From Lycocorax pyrrhopterus obiensis (taxonomy: Eukaryota; Chordata; Aves; Passeriformes; Paradisaeidae), in assembly GCA_014706295.1 (NCBI GenBank), contig JACSVZ010000011.1, forward strand, positions 2,316,663 through 2,380,662: a DNA stretch of 64,000 nt. The letters run 5' to 3'. Each line of letters begins with the position of its first letter. Within the stretch, counting starts at the first letter, position 1. The translations under genes and the position numbers were made by a program. Below, in pieces: positions 11,871-24,641 of the stretch. The notes under the pieces were generated by a model. That model was not told the origin of the DNA and did no database searches. It saw nothing but the letters and a program-made list of their open reading frames with translations.

Positions 11871-11876
11871 GGCAGC
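11871..11876 (-). repeat. Target-site duplication, left copy (ggcagc)
   Basis: ggcagc abuts the plus-strand left end of the reverse-oriented LTR and is repeated exactly at 12242-12247. Confidence 0.85.
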
Positions 11877-12241
11877 TGTCGCTGTTTTCCCCACGGACGA
11901 GTAGAGAAACGACACAAAGTCCAGGCTCAGGGATCAATGGAAGTGATTTAATGAATTCTCAGAAGGCTTTTATATGTTAGTTCACAAAAGTGTGTTAAGT
12001 GGCATAAGGTAATTGGTTTTTGCCATCCACCCCTTGAGGGGATTGGTCAAGTTCTAAGACACCCATCTCTGAATGTTTTTCTAGTTAGAACCATAACAAT
12101 CCTGCAAAACAACCTGCAGCTGCAAGAAGTTTACAAAACTGTACCATTGTTTTGAGTTACTTGCATGGGAAAGACAGAGCTCTCACAAAATGCTGCAGAG
12201 AGCTGAAGAAATTCTCAGCTGGAGTTTTTTCAGCATCCATA
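11877..12241 (-). mobile_element. Solo LTR of the same endogenous retrovirus family (365 bp, minus orientation)
   Basis: The reverse complement aligns end to end with 7507-7870. By hand I count about 16 substitutions and one 1-bp indel, roughly 95-96% identity. It has the same TATGG...GCGACA termini, and the CCAAT, TATAAA and ATTAAA motifs are conserved. A different 6-bp target-site duplication (ggcagc) flanks it, proving an independent insertion of the same family. There is no internal retroviral sequence, so it is also a solo LTR. Its promoter would fire towards lower coordinates, facing the other LTR across about 4 kb. Confidence 0.9.
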
Positions 12242-12247
12242 GGCAGC
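12242..12247 (-). repeat. Target-site duplication, right copy (ggcagc)
   Basis: Exact repeat of 11871-11876, directly abutting the end of the LTR at 12241. Confidence 0.85.
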
Positions 12248-14501
12248 AAGGGGGGATTCATACCAAGGCAGGCTGGGGGCACAGGACTGCCACTAAAAGC
12301 AAGTGGGATCATCCTTAGCACCATCCAAATCCTTGGAACAAATTCGTAAGGCATGGTATAACAAAATGCCAGTGTAAAACTGTGGGACAGCAGAAGAGCT
12401 GCCTTTAAATGTGGAAATGTGGCCGACAAAGAGCACACGTGCAGAAGTGCCTGGGTTAGGAGCTGAGGAGTCTGAAATGAGCTGCTCTGTGCTGGGAAGC
12501 AGGACTGGAGCTGATGTATCCATGGGATTGTTCTGGCAGCTCCTCTGGATCGGGCACTGTCCGTGCAGTGTGTCCTTGTGTCCGTCTCTGCCACGGGAAA
12601 TGAGATTTAATCTGTGCACACCGAGGGGTGCTGTGTCCATGGGTACTGAAGGCATTGCACAGCATTGCAAACATTCCCTGATGTTTCCCCTCCCTCTTTG
12701 GAGCCCGTGGGATCAGCCCATGGAGAGCAGACAACAGAAAGGAACACACCTTTTCCTTACTCTCCATCTGCGTGCTCACTCTCAGTCTGTGGTTCATCAC
12801 AATGCATGCAAAGGAAAACATAAAGTGTTTTTTACCCATTTATAAAGTTTTCTCTATGAACATGGAGCTGTTTTTATCCATGGACATGCAGCAAGGTTTT
12901 AAGGCTCAGTTTATTAACTCGGATTTACCTCAGTCCTGCACAGGGCCCTGACCAGAGTTACAGCTCTGCAGCTCCTCAATCACAGTGGCATGGAGAATCT
13001 GTCCTTATCAATCTTCTGAGATTTCAGCATTTATTTTCACTTGTTCACGCAGAATCTGCGTGTTCTGAAGTTCCAGACTAACTGGAGTTCAGTCCTCTGA
13101 AAAGGAGCAGATTCCATCCTATTGATTTCAGTTCTTTGTGGCAACTGGACCTGTAACATTGATTTCTGACAAAGTACTGAGCTGAATAATGGATGTTGAC
13201 ATCCTCAGTTCTGGCTGAACTCTTGGGCTTGCTGGTAGGAATCTCTCCAAGTCAGGAGGCTTTTTTTGCCTCCCAAATCATGGATATGTGTAGGTAAGGA
13301 CTCCAAATATTTAATCCAAATAGGCTGTTTAGAACTAACAGGAGGAGTCACTAAGCTCCTGCCAGACTCAGAGCATGCAGATCTGAACTGGGCAACATTT
13401 CAGATGAATCTAAGGGAGATTCAGGCACCAGAGGGGATGATGAAAATAAACATCTGTAGTTCTTTAGAAGAGCCACGTCTTTTAAAAAATCCTCCAACAA
13501 CCCAACAAGTGCCGCCATCTTAGAAAACTGTGCTGCAACCAGATTTTTTGTCAAATCCTACTGGTTACAGTCTTCACTCTGTGGAATGGGACATTCCCAT
13601 TTAATTCTCTTTCCTACTGCAGCAATGCTTTCTCCATGGGAAGAGCTCTCCAAGATTTGTTACTGTGCAGAATTAGGGCAAAGAGTATAAGGAGGAGGAC
13701 GGTGCTGATGCAACCTGAGGGTGTTTTGCTGGGAGGCAATTTCCAGGGTTCCACCACACCTGATTGCCATAAAACCCTGGATGTGCCCATAGAGATCACT
13801 GAGCACAGAAAAAGCTATTTCTGATATAGCTGGAAACTCAAATTTCACAGAACACCCTAACCACAAGGCTACCAAGCCATGCTTCTTTTAGTCTCGTGTA
13901 TGTAGCTTTCTTTTTCATTAGAAGTTAATTAGATTTAAGAGATGGAGTGTCTGCCCCTCTCAATACATCCAGGGATGGAGCAGTGGTTGTGATGATAGTG
14001 GAAGACACAGTTAACTTTCCATGTAGAGAGAACATATGTGGTTCTCTGCTGGTTTGTGAAATTTGAGCATTGCACAACAACTAAGAAATTCCTTGCACAA
14101 TCTGGGCTGGTAACAGCCTTGCAGAGAACTTGCAGTTTGAATCCTCTGAATATTGGAAGGCTTCTAGGTAGATATGTTTTGGCATGAGAAGTTTAACTTG
14201 GGTTTTGAGTTTAGCTCAGGTGAGACCAGTAGAGATGGATAACCCTGTTCCCATCCCCTGCACCTCACCATGGAAGGCAGAGTGGGAGCAGCTGCAGTGT
14301 TTGGAGGGTCACCTGTGTGGGACAGGGCTCAGGTTTTCCCTTTAAGAAGCTGAGGGAGGAAAGGGTGTGGGGTTTTGTGGAGGTCTGTCTGTGAAGGAAG
14401 GAGCTCCCTCAGGTAAGTTGGTCAAGCAGTTATTATCTCTTAAACAAAGCACTCTGTCCTTGCTCTTTGATACAGTAATGTGTATTTATATGTATCTTTT
14501 A
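12248..14501. other. Unassigned non-coding stretch
   Basis: Unique sequence, moderately GC-rich at 12400-12750. A donor-like ctcag|gtaagt occurs near 14413, but no convincing acceptor or open exon is paired with it. No repeat family was recognised. Confidence 0.45.
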
Positions 14502-14540
14502 TTTATGTATATATTCATTTATGTATATATTCATTTATGT
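14502..14540 (+). repeat. Short tandem repeat, 16-bp unit, about 2.4 copies
   Basis: The unit tttatgtatatattca occurs twice in exact tandem, followed by a partial third copy tttatgt. It lies within an AT-rich run that starts near 14477. Confidence 0.8.
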
Positions 14541-17500
14541 TTCTCTTTCAGGGGGTGGCCTAGGGATAGATAAGGGGTGCTGGGGAATTGAGAGAAACCC
14601 AAAGTGAATTTTCTTGGCTGTAGAGCTTGAGATACTTGCACTTACTGCTTTGAGGGCTGGATAGTAAAATTTGAGCTTTTTATTCCGTAATAGAGACCCA
14701 ATACATGGGGGAAAAAAGAGCTGAATCATATTTTCTTGAAGTTAAGATTGTTGTTTGTGCTGTTGGTGGCAATTAGGGCGGAAACATGCCTGCCTTAGTC
14801 CCGAAAAATGTGCCTGTTATTTGTATCCTCAGAGCTGTAGGACTATTAGTGCAGTGTGTGCTTTCTTTCCCAAAACCTTAGCCTTAAAAACTGTGCTTGA
14901 AATTGGACCATTGGGGGTGATGTAAATGAGTCTTTTTATTTTTAAAGCAGAAGGGAAAGATTACTTAACACAGTTCCAGTAAACAAGCTCGCGGTGCTCT
15001 GTAATGAGCAAGTTTAATTGTTCCTCAGTCCCACTACTCATATACCATTGTTCATAAAATACCATCAATTGAAAGCATCAAATGGCAGCTAATTGTTGTG
15101 CTTTTAATCTTAAAATAATCGAATGAGTTGGTGTGGAAAGGATGTGGCAGTTAAAGGTGGGAATGGAGTGATTTGGTGGGTCCTTAATTGAAGGTGTGGC
15201 TGCTGCTGGTTTGTGATGAGGGTTTTGAGTCAGAATTCGTTGATGAGGGTGACTTGGGGTATCTGAGCTCTCTTTTCTCTTTCCTTTGCATTGCATGGAG
15301 CAATGAGGTGTCTGAGAGTGAGGAGTTCTGTGAGGAAGGGTGGGGTGACTGTGGGGTTGCAGGGCCGGAGCTGAGAGCTCTGAACTTGGCTGTGGTGGCA
15401 TCTGTAAAGAAACTCTGTTGGTGTACTCTGTATAAACACAGGCACTTAATGTGCCAAAAAACTGGATAAAATTCCCACTCCTGATGATCACTGAGTCCCT
15501 GGCTGTGGTTTAACCCTCAGCCCTGCAGCTGAGCTGTTCCCTGCAGCACAGCAGCACCCTCAGTGCTGGGGGAAACTGCTGTTTTGGGCTGAACTTTTGA
15601 CGAATTCTCTATTTCCCACGTTCAAAGGATGCCTGCTCTTGTCTTGTGCTCAGTTCCTGGGAACATATTCGAGTCTAGCCGGACACTGGGAAGTGTCTGG
15701 GATGATCAGTGGGGTTGTGGCTGTAGCCAGCCTGGTGCTGGATAACCAGATGGACCAGTGAGTTGTGGGCCTGGAACCAGCTGGGGCTTTCCACTGCCAT
15801 CAGCAAAGGGAGGTGCTGACTCCCAACCTCCCCCAGTCACCCATCTGCAAAACAGGGTTAGAAAGAGGGCTTGAAGAGTGGATATTGAGATTATGTTGAA
15901 GGGTAAAGCTGAGAAGAGGATGATTTATCACCAGGATGGCCATCCTCACCAGCCTGGTGTTAGCACAGTGCTTCTTATGGAGTTACAGTTTACAGCTGGG
16001 ACGTGCTCTGGGGGGTCCTTTTCTTTTGCTTTTTGAGCTGCTGAAGTGTTCCTGGGATGCTGAGCTGTGGTGCACCTCTGGCAGGGACAGATGTGGCAGG
16101 ATCATTGACTCTTTTGCTGACTTCTGCATGATATAAATAGAAATCTGCTAGAGCAGGCCCTGGAATGGAACCAGTAACAGAGCCTGGAGCCAACGTTAGC
16201 ACTCCAGTCTGAGGTTAGCTCGTCCCTGTAGGTGAAGGAGCTCCTACAAAGAACATAAAATCTGAATTATGTAGCACAGATATTTGTGTAAGGGAAAAAA
16301 TGGTGTTTTCAAAAAGTTTATCTGGACTTTTGGAGTTCAAGAGAAGTTTATATGTCTGGCTCATAGTCCATAAATTTCAAAGCAGGAAAAACCACACTTT
16401 CTCCTTTTTTCAGTGTAATGAAGATATTCTCCTCTCTTTGGTATAATTGTATTGTCAAATGGAGGACTGCTCAAGTAATCAGCAGCATAATTAGGAAAGC
16501 TTTTTTACTCACTCTGTCTTCAGCTGAAATACAATCTTTATTTCTAATGCCCTTTGCAGCAGGGCAGTTTTCTTAAAGGAGAGGGAGGGGAAAAAATCCC
16601 AGCCTTTAATGAACAGGAGAGCCCAGGGAAGCTGATACATTATATTTTTATAACTGTCTCAGAGGCAGCTTCAGCTTTCCATTTTTAGCAAATAGAAACC
16701 AGGTTATGAGACTTTGAAGACGTGTTGGATGAAACTGATCTTTTCTTCCTCTTCTCATCCCCTGTTTTATTCCCCCCCATGGGAATTGCAGATTCCTGTG
16801 CTCTAGGACATCTTATTTATTAAGAGAAGTTAAACTGAGTAGATGGAGGGAAGTCTGCCTCAGAATGAAGCTGGCACGAGTGGCAGGGTTGGGAATGAGC
16901 AGACATGCTCCGAAGACTCTTTGATTCCCCCCACCAGGGGTTTCTGCTGCATTTTAGGGAGAATTTCTCAGCTTTAGCATGCCATGATTTATTTATTTCC
17001 AGACACTGCTAGCTCTGTTTTTCTGCATCTCAGATACTCTGGGAGCTGTTGATGAACGTGTGGGAGCAGGAGTTTAAAGGGAACAGGCAATTTTGGAGAG
17101 CGGGATGTTGCTGATGAAATGGATTTCCAGTTTTGCATCCTGTGGAAGAAAAGTGGTGACAGAAACCAATCCATTCACCCCCCAGCAAGGTGTGCAAACC
17201 CCTGCCTGCCCTGGAGCCTGTGCCTTTCCAGAGGTGCCTTGCAGAAGTGCACACCTTTAGTTTTCCTAAAAAGGGCAGCAAAAAAGGTTTTGTTTCTACT
17301 TTCCTCTTGATCACTTTGACCTACAACTCCTTTTTTTTTTATATTTCAACAGCTGATAAACTTTTGTCTCGCCTCTGCCCATCAGCTCCTCTAATCTGCT
17401 TAAAATATATTAAATATATTCCTGTGCAGGCAATAAGTGGCTGCTACAAAAGTGAAAAGTAGCGACCCTCATTGTGCCTTTTATAATATCCTGCATAATG

Positions 17501-18776
17501 TTTTATTTAATAGCTCACCATAAACTTTCATTTTAGCCTTTCTTTAGCACATAAATCCAGATTCTTCTCTTCCTGGTTGTTTTTTTTTTTTTTTAATTTT
17601 ATTTCATCTTTCCATAATCTCTCTTGTAGGCACACAGGACGGGTGGGAATCCCTGGCTGCTTGTGCCAACATTGCAACTTGATCTTGTTTAGAAATTATA
17701 TGGAATTTTATTTGGAAGAAGACCCATTTGGCCAAAACATACACGTTATTGTAGTGAATTTCAGTGGAGGACCTGTTGATTATAGCTGAGAAAGATACAG
17801 AAAATCCTTCTTTGGAAGGAGGAAGGCTGTGTTTTTATTTTGGCTGAAACAAAAAAAGACATATTTTAGAATTGATGCAAATTTTTAAATGAAACTTTAC
17901 TTTAAAATGTTTTAAAGTCCCAAAATACTTAAATTAAGCTTTAGTATAATTTTGATACAATTTTTATCCTATTGTCACATTGAAATGTGCTTTTAGAATA
18001 ACTGGAAATCTTGCCTTGTGTTTAGCCAGAAGAAATTAAAAAATAATTTTTGGTCAAATGCAATTTTTGAATTAAGTCTGGATTAAAACAAAGCCGTGTC
18101 TGTGGTTTTGCTCTTCTGCCTTTTTACCTGTTGTGTTGAATGTTATGGTGTTGGGGTTTTTGTTAGACTTCCTCTTGAGCCCCCATTACTGATATTTCAC
18201 ATTTTTCTTCAAGATAATTTTACTTTGACAACTTCTGGAAAAAATGAGCTCAAATGTATTTTTAGTCTATTATATTTGCATTTAGTTTTTACCAAACATT
18301 TTGATGAAATAAAATGCAAATATGTAAAATAAAGGTTAATAAATGCTGAGTATTTTCCATTATAAGATTATTTTTCTACAGTGTAGGTAGTAAAATATTT
18401 TTTCTGTTTTTTTTTTTTAAACTGCGTTTTTCCACTATAGGGAAATAAATAACAAACCAGGGAGTTAAAGTCCCTTAACAAAGGGAAGATGTCTGTTGTG
18501 CAATCTTTATGGAGATCAGATACAGTCTGAAGAAGGTCAGATTTTACACACACTTCAGCACAATTTGGCAAGTCGGATACTGGAGTCGTCCCCCAGAATA
18601 AATTGAAATACCTAAAGAGATCTGAGATTTTTCTGGAAGTGCGAAATATAATGATTCCTAAAGCATTGATTCTCTGCACATCAGTACAGGTAATTCACAG
18701 TGTTTTATCTGAAAAAAAAAATCTCATTTTCTCTACTAAGGTCCAAAAACCCAACTTGTTCCTGGTGTCACATTGA
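14541..18776. other. Unassigned non-coding stretch
   Basis: Mostly unique AT-rich DNA. A long pyrimidine tract ending in tctctcttgtag (about 17579-17629) looks like a splice acceptor, but I found no matching donor or long open exon after it. T-rich runs lie at 17579-17594 and about 18406-18418. No repeat family was recognised. Confidence 0.45.
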
Positions 18777-19039
18777 CAGGACACAGGGAATGGCTTCCCA
18801 GTGCCAGAGGGCAGGGCTGGATGGGAAATTGGGCAGGAATTGTTCCCTGGGAGGGTGGGCAGGCCCTGGCACAGGGTGCCCAGAGCAGCTGTGGCTGCCC
18901 CTGGATCCCTGGCAGTGCCCAAGGCCAGGCTGGCCATTGGGGCTTGGAGCAGCCTGGGACAGTGGAAGGTGTCCCTGCCATGGCAGGGGTGGGATGGGAT
19001 GATCTCTGTCTCTTCCAGCCCAAACCATCCTGGGATTGA
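18777..19039 (+). mobile_element. CR1 LINE 3' fragment (about 263 bp)
   Basis: The classic avian CR1 3' region in sense orientation. It contains acacagggaatggcttccca, ccctgggagggtgggcaggc, cctggcacagggtgcccaga, tgtggctgcccctggatcc, cagcctgggacagtggaagg and ends in cccaaaccatcctgggattg. The element is 5'-truncated like most CR1 copies and keeps only the extreme C-terminal coding and 3' UTR portion. It closely resembles the copy at 28738-29145, with only scattered differences, so the two belong to the same subfamily. The long GC-rich open frames on both strands here are by-products of this repeat. Confidence 0.95.
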
Positions 19040-22000
19040 AGGTGTGTGTCTCCAGGGCCACTTGGCTGTGTGTCCCTGGGAAGCACCTGTGATCCCCGGG
19101 GAGGATGGACACAGCTCTGCCTGTATGTCCCTGTGTGTCCCTGCCCCTCTCTGGTCACTGCTGCTGAGTTCCAGTACCAAACTCTTCCTGACCAGTTATT
19201 GGAATGAAATTCCTTTTTGGGGTGTTTCAGGTGGAATGGGGATCTCTGAATATAGGCAGCAATACACTTGAGTGAGAATTTGAACTACAGGTTGTGTTGG
19301 TATTTGGTGCTCAACCATCTTTCATCCTCTATTGGAAATTTTCTCTCTTTCCAGTCTAAATATGGATGTAACCCCAGGAAAATCTGTTTTCACTAGTTCT
19401 CGCCCTTGTAAATTCCTGTGTCTGCTCCCAAACAATGCCTTTAACAGATAAAGGCGCTCTGGAACACAGGTCAGCTTAGCACATGTGATGTTTCTGGAAG
19501 CTGCAGCACCACCAGGAGAGATGGAAGTGGCAGTGGCCAGGCTGCAGCTCCGTCCTGGGTGTGGTGGGGGTGGATGCCTGTGGCAAAGTGTCCTAGGTTG
19601 AGGCAAACCAGACTACACCAAATTTAGGCTATAATATCCCGAGGGACAGCTCTTGGCATGACAAGGAAATGTTAAAATGTGTAAATCCTCCTCTGAGAGG
19701 GCCCAGTGTGGCAGCAGGGATGCTGGCTCGGGAGATTTGGCATCTTTAGCAACACTTCCCTTGAGTGCTGTGAGTTTTAAAAAATAATTATAAGCCAGCT
19801 TTGATCTGTGCATCCTTAATGACTAAAGGATAGAAAAGATATCAAATTATATTACTTGATTCACAAAACAGGGACGCTTTTCCTGTAGCTGAAGTGGGGT
19901 AACACGGAGAGATCTTTGTTTTTAACAGTAATAGCAGCAATTCATTTAAGCTGCTTATTGTGCTTCTGGTGTTATGGCTGCAAATGGAGGGGGGAGAATG
20001 TGTTATGCATTGAAAAGTGCTGCAGAAGGATCAGCAGGAGAGGAATCCTGAGGGATTTGAAGCCTTCCTGGCCTGTTGCACACTTAAAGCACTTGCTGCA
20101 GTGGGGTTTCCAGCCTGAACACACTTTCCAGACGTGGAATGCTGGAAATGCTGCAGTGCGCTTCCTGCTCTCCGTAAAGTTGGCTCGAGGTGTTTTGGCA
20201 GGATTGCTTTAACCTCAGAGAAGTTCTGGATTTGGCTTTCAAGGATGAAAGACACCAAAAAATGGAAAGGTTTCAGAAAATGGTGAGGGCTTCTTCTGTT
20301 CTTAATCAGCTGAATGCTGCATGTGGTGGTTAATGCTTTTGATTTTTGGCTTTCCCCTTTTGTCCCTGTTCCTTACGGAATGACAGACAAGTGAGGGAAA
20401 AGGATATTTTTGAAAATCACTGTTCTATGTAATTTTAGCCACTGTTTGAAAATTACCGTCTGAAAATTTTAAAAGTTCTTTTACAAACTTTTATTTCCTA
20501 AACTATGCTTTTTAACCATTAAGAAGTGTTGAAGCAAAGAATTCCTTGGAATGCAATAGCTTTGGAGTAGCCAGAAGATGAAAACATCTGAAACATTTTC
20601 AGATTACATTCCGCACGGATGGCTGCAAATATTTTCTTAATTTGTGTGTTTAAAGCAGAATATTTTAGGTATTATTTGGTTGTGATGTTGTTCCTTTTGC
20701 TTATGGTGCCTAATAGTGATAAAAAAAACCCCAATTTTTTTTCTTGGCATTCCTTTAAATCACCTAAGATAAGGGTTATTTAAATATAATCTACCTTCTA
20801 GGTCGTGTCTAAGTGCAACCTGATGAATGTGTCTCAAGAGTGAGTGTAGCTCATTAGTAGCAAGGGTTTGAAATCTTTGTTCCAACCCACAGAACGTAAT
20901 CTGTCCTGTTCCCCACCCCATGTGACACCCCTCCTCCTGCCACGGGTTAGAAACTCTGTATTAACCAAGATAGTCCTGCCAGCTCAGAAATTCCTTTTAC
21001 TCGTCGTATTTCCTAATTGGTTTCATTTACATTTATGTTATTTTTCGATTTATGAACTCCAGTTCTGTTTCCTTCTGTGGCTGTGTCCCCGGAAGGCTTT
21101 GGTGGAGCTCCCGTAGCTCTGGGTACACAAGTGAGCACGTGTGGGCAGCACAGGAACGAAAGGAAAACGTGGATATAGTTGTAGTTGGAGGCTCAGTCTC
21201 TCAGAAAAAGAATTGCAGTGAGGTTGAGGGAGAGACTGTAAATATCCCAAAGTTCTTTATCCTGGTCTTGTCCTGTTTCTCAAACTCCTCTGCCTTGCTC
21301 CAACTCATGTCTCAGCCTCACTAAAACAAACTTCCTTGTAAATCAAACCCACAACAGGAGTTAAGTCCTCTGTCCATGTTTCCTGCCTGAGGGTAGTGGC
21401 ACCAAACATGATCTGCAAAATACATCGCTTTTAACTCCATGGTAGGTCCATGAGATCATCCTGGGGAGAAGCCAGGGAATATCTGTGAAGTGTCAGGGAT
21501 GTACTAACGAGAGAAAGAACATCAAGACGTGACAGAACTGCAATATGTGAACCTGAATTCCTCCTCCCTGGCTCGCGGATGACTCCAAGCTGACAGAAGT
21601 TTCATGACAAAAGCTTCCAAGGAGAAACCAGCATGAAGAGACAGCTCAGCTGCTGAGGAGCTGAAAGGGCAACTGATGCAAAGGACAGAGAATGGTCCTA
21701 ACATAAGGATCTGGGAAATTCTCAAAATATTTTCATAATGTCTCCAGGCTCATTAACTGTCAAGTATTGTAAACAAGTGCTGTTGATTGCTGAGTATTTC
21801 AAAATCTGTCCAGCTTGGTTTAGGTGCTCCAATAAAGTCCTTTGAAAATCCACTCCTGTCTGTGGGACCTGAAGAAGCACCCATGGTTTACAAATGGGAA
21901 AAGGTGTCCCACGCACAGGAGTAAGGGCTGGCACGGCTCTTGTTGTTAATAAAACTGGGTTTGTATGTGAGGAAGTTGAGGGAGAATGTTTCTTCTTTGT

Positions 22001-24598
22001 TTCAAAAAAGAAATTAAAAAGTATGAAAAATATAGTCAAGTGAATCTGTGAGCGCTCTGAAAAACAAATGCTATCTTCTGTTACGTTTCAGGGGAGCAAT
22101 GGAAATGTGCTCCAATGTTTGCATTTTAAATTGCCACCTTTCACAATGATTAGTGCGAGAAAAATGGCTCTTGCTTCCAGGAATTATAAAAGTTTTTTGC
22201 CCTTTTTAAAGTAAGGACACTCTAGGAATTCATGTTTTTCCAGCTGAGCTCCGAAGTCCTTGTTTTGCACAGCATTTCATGTGTGGTCCAGGTGGGACAT
22301 GCGTGCAGGTTCAGGTTAGATTTGCATTTGTTGAATTTGTGTTTGTGGAATTGAGGGCCTCAGCTGCAGCTGAATTCTCAGAAATGTCATGACTCACTGC
22401 AGAAAATCACCCAAGTCGTTGCATTGCTGTTGTACCTCTACCCAATGCTCCACTGCTATTTCCAGAAAGAATCAATTTATTGTACTTTACAACAGCATAG
22501 GAATAATATGTTTTTTTCTGAATAGCTCTTTCTTATATTTGACTTGGAGGCCTTCCAGTGGGGTTCCAGCTCTTTGCTTTCCCTTTGTGCTTTGAAATAG
22601 AAGTGTTTTAATTATTTATTTCATTGTTCAGATTCTGGGATACTGGGCTGTGTGAATGGAATTTCAAAAGCTCAGCAACTATCGGGTTTATTTTCCCCTT
22701 TCAAAACACACACACAACCCCCGGAGTGAGTCTGAAATGCAAGAGTTAAGTTTCTCTGGAGCAGCAGCAGTAACCTGCAGAGAGTCGCTTCAGTAGCTCT
22801 GTGTTTTTTGATGTAAACCTTTGTCCCAAACCACCTGTGTGCTGCATGGACAAGCCCAAACCTCCTGCCACGCTGGGGTGATGCTAAACAGAGCATAAAA
22901 ATAATAATATGGCTGGTTTAAGAGTTAAAGATACACAAAAAAGGGCAAGTATCTCAAAGCAGCAGAGCATAGATGACTTTGAAGCAGTGGTGGGAGGTCT
23001 GAATTGAGCCTGGAGTGGCTGAGAGCCATCAGGGAGGTGACAGTCGTGTCCACAGCTTGGAGGGTGCTGCCAAAATGCTGTTCTTCCTGCAAGTCTGCGA
23101 GCTCCCCGGAGGCTACCAGTTGTCTATCACTCCTTCTAGGACTTCGAAATAACATTGTCACTTGTTCTGTAAACAAGTGGCAGAATCATTTTATCTGGCT
23201 CAGTGTGTGTCAAAACACACTCGATGTTCCCCAGAACATTTTTCGATGTCTAAAGAGCCGGTTGCTAAAATGGGGCAGTCTTGTGGTGCTTTAAGGATGC
23301 TTAAATATTAAGCAGTTAATAAGGAAAGGAGAGATTGGAACAGAATGTTAAAGGAAATAATGGAATTGGTTTCTTCCATACCCCCATGCCACTGTTTGGT
23401 GTGGGGGTGTTGGTGAGGTTTGGTTTGTTTGAAATACCTGTTTTAGGAATGCATCCCTCAGATAGGGGAACAATTATCAAATAAATTATGCCTTGGATGC
23501 ATTTGTTAGAGGTGGAGAGGTATTTAAGTGGACTGCTCTCTCTGTGGAAGTAAGAGAGGCTGAGGTTCAACCCAGTTGGGGTTTGATTGGCTCTTCAGTG
23601 TCTTAATGTGCTCCAGATCATTATTTTCTCTTTCATTTCCAGGAGCGCTAAAGAACTAGAGGACAATGGAGAAAAATTTGGGTTTTTTGTTTGGCTTTGG
23701 GATTTTTCACACTCATTGATGTGAAACAATGGTTGAAGATGGGTCTGTTTTACTTCATTTTGGCAGGAAAGATGAGATGATTGGTGGATTTTCTCTGTAG
23801 CACAAAAAATGCAGTCCTTGGCCGTTGAGTGTTATTTTCTGTTTAATTACATCCCATATCATCACCCAGCCCACGAGTGAGTCCCTGTCCTGCCTTCCCT
23901 GGAGGAGATGGGCCCTTTGCTGTTGTCCCCCAGAAGTTCCATGTGCTTGCACACCCTTCCTGATGTTCCTGCAGCAGGGTCTGGAGCGCGCTGGCTGCAG
24001 GAGCGATGGCAAAGGACACAGCTAAAAGAGATTGCAAACAAGGCAATAAAATGTGCATCCCAAGGAAAATGAAGGGGCAGAGCTGGCAGAATGCATCTTG
24101 CTTGCATGGCACAAAGGGGTTATGCCTTGGAAACCAGAAATATCCCACTTGTGGGTCATCTGTAGAGCGAGGGGTGGGAACCTTCCAGCCTCACTTCTGG
24201 TCGCGCTCAATTAATTCTTGGCTAGCCATCTATAGTTTGTTGCTTGCTTTGTGTTCATCTCAGAAGGTTTTCTCTCAGCAAACATTTAATTTGTGCTGTC
24301 CACCACCCTTTGCAGCTGGGGAAGCCATTATAAATAATGACAGTGGCTTTTTGGGACACCACTTAAAATTTCCAGCAGCATGCTCGGATTTTAACCTTTA
24401 GATGTAGCTCTGTAATGATGTGTCATCCCTAAAGAATGAAATGCTGTTTACTGAAAGTAACACAAACTTATTTTCAGCCTGAAAATTGTAATTAGTCCTC
24501 AAAGTAGCTGAACTTTCTGTGCAGAAATGTGGTCCAGCCTAATGTTCTGGTGGTGAGCAGGACAGCAGTGGTGGGAGGAACAGCAGCCTTATAATCAA
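19040..24598. other. Unassigned non-coding stretch
   Basis: About 5.5 kb of unique sequence. An acceptor-like tract (tttcatttccag, ending at about 23641) is followed by a short open segment but no usable donor. An ATG-started open frame of 131 codons at 24006-24401 resembles no known protein. A sequence beginning tgtcctaggttgaggcaaac near 19588 hints at an LTR-like start but could not be confirmed. Confidence 0.45.
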
Positions 24599-24641
24599 AC
24601 TAAAACAACAAACAAACCAACCAAAACAAAAAACCCCCTGA
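24599..24641 (+). repeat. (CAAA)n-like simple repeat
   Basis: A run built from caaa, caaca and ccaa units (actaaaacaacaaacaaacc and onward), ending in a short A and C run. It is a low-complexity tract. The same composition appears in reverse complement in the much longer tract at 32872-33141. Confidence 0.7.

Noticed and set aside
7871..11876. Possible provirus between the two LTRs
   Set aside because: The LTRs are in opposite orientation with different target-site duplications, and the interior has no retroviral coding sequence; they are separate solo LTRs.
17579..17789. Strong pyrimidine tract and TAG acceptor followed by an open segment
   Set aside because: No credible donor follows; the best frame runs only to a nearby stop and no poly(A) context supports a terminal exon.
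18695..19271. Several 100-160-codon frames on both strands
   Set aside because: All are shadows of the CR1 3' fragment at 18777-19039.
19588..19700. tgtcctaggttgaggcaaac, possible LTR start
   Set aside because: No matching CA end, no target-site duplication and no second copy in the window.
23620..23700. Acceptor-like tttcatttccag followed by an exon-like peptide start
   Set aside because: No donor nearby and the frame becomes low-complexity (F/W-rich) then stops.
24006..24401. 131-codon ATG-started frame
   Set aside because: No recognisable domain, no splice or poly(A) context, length compatible with chance.
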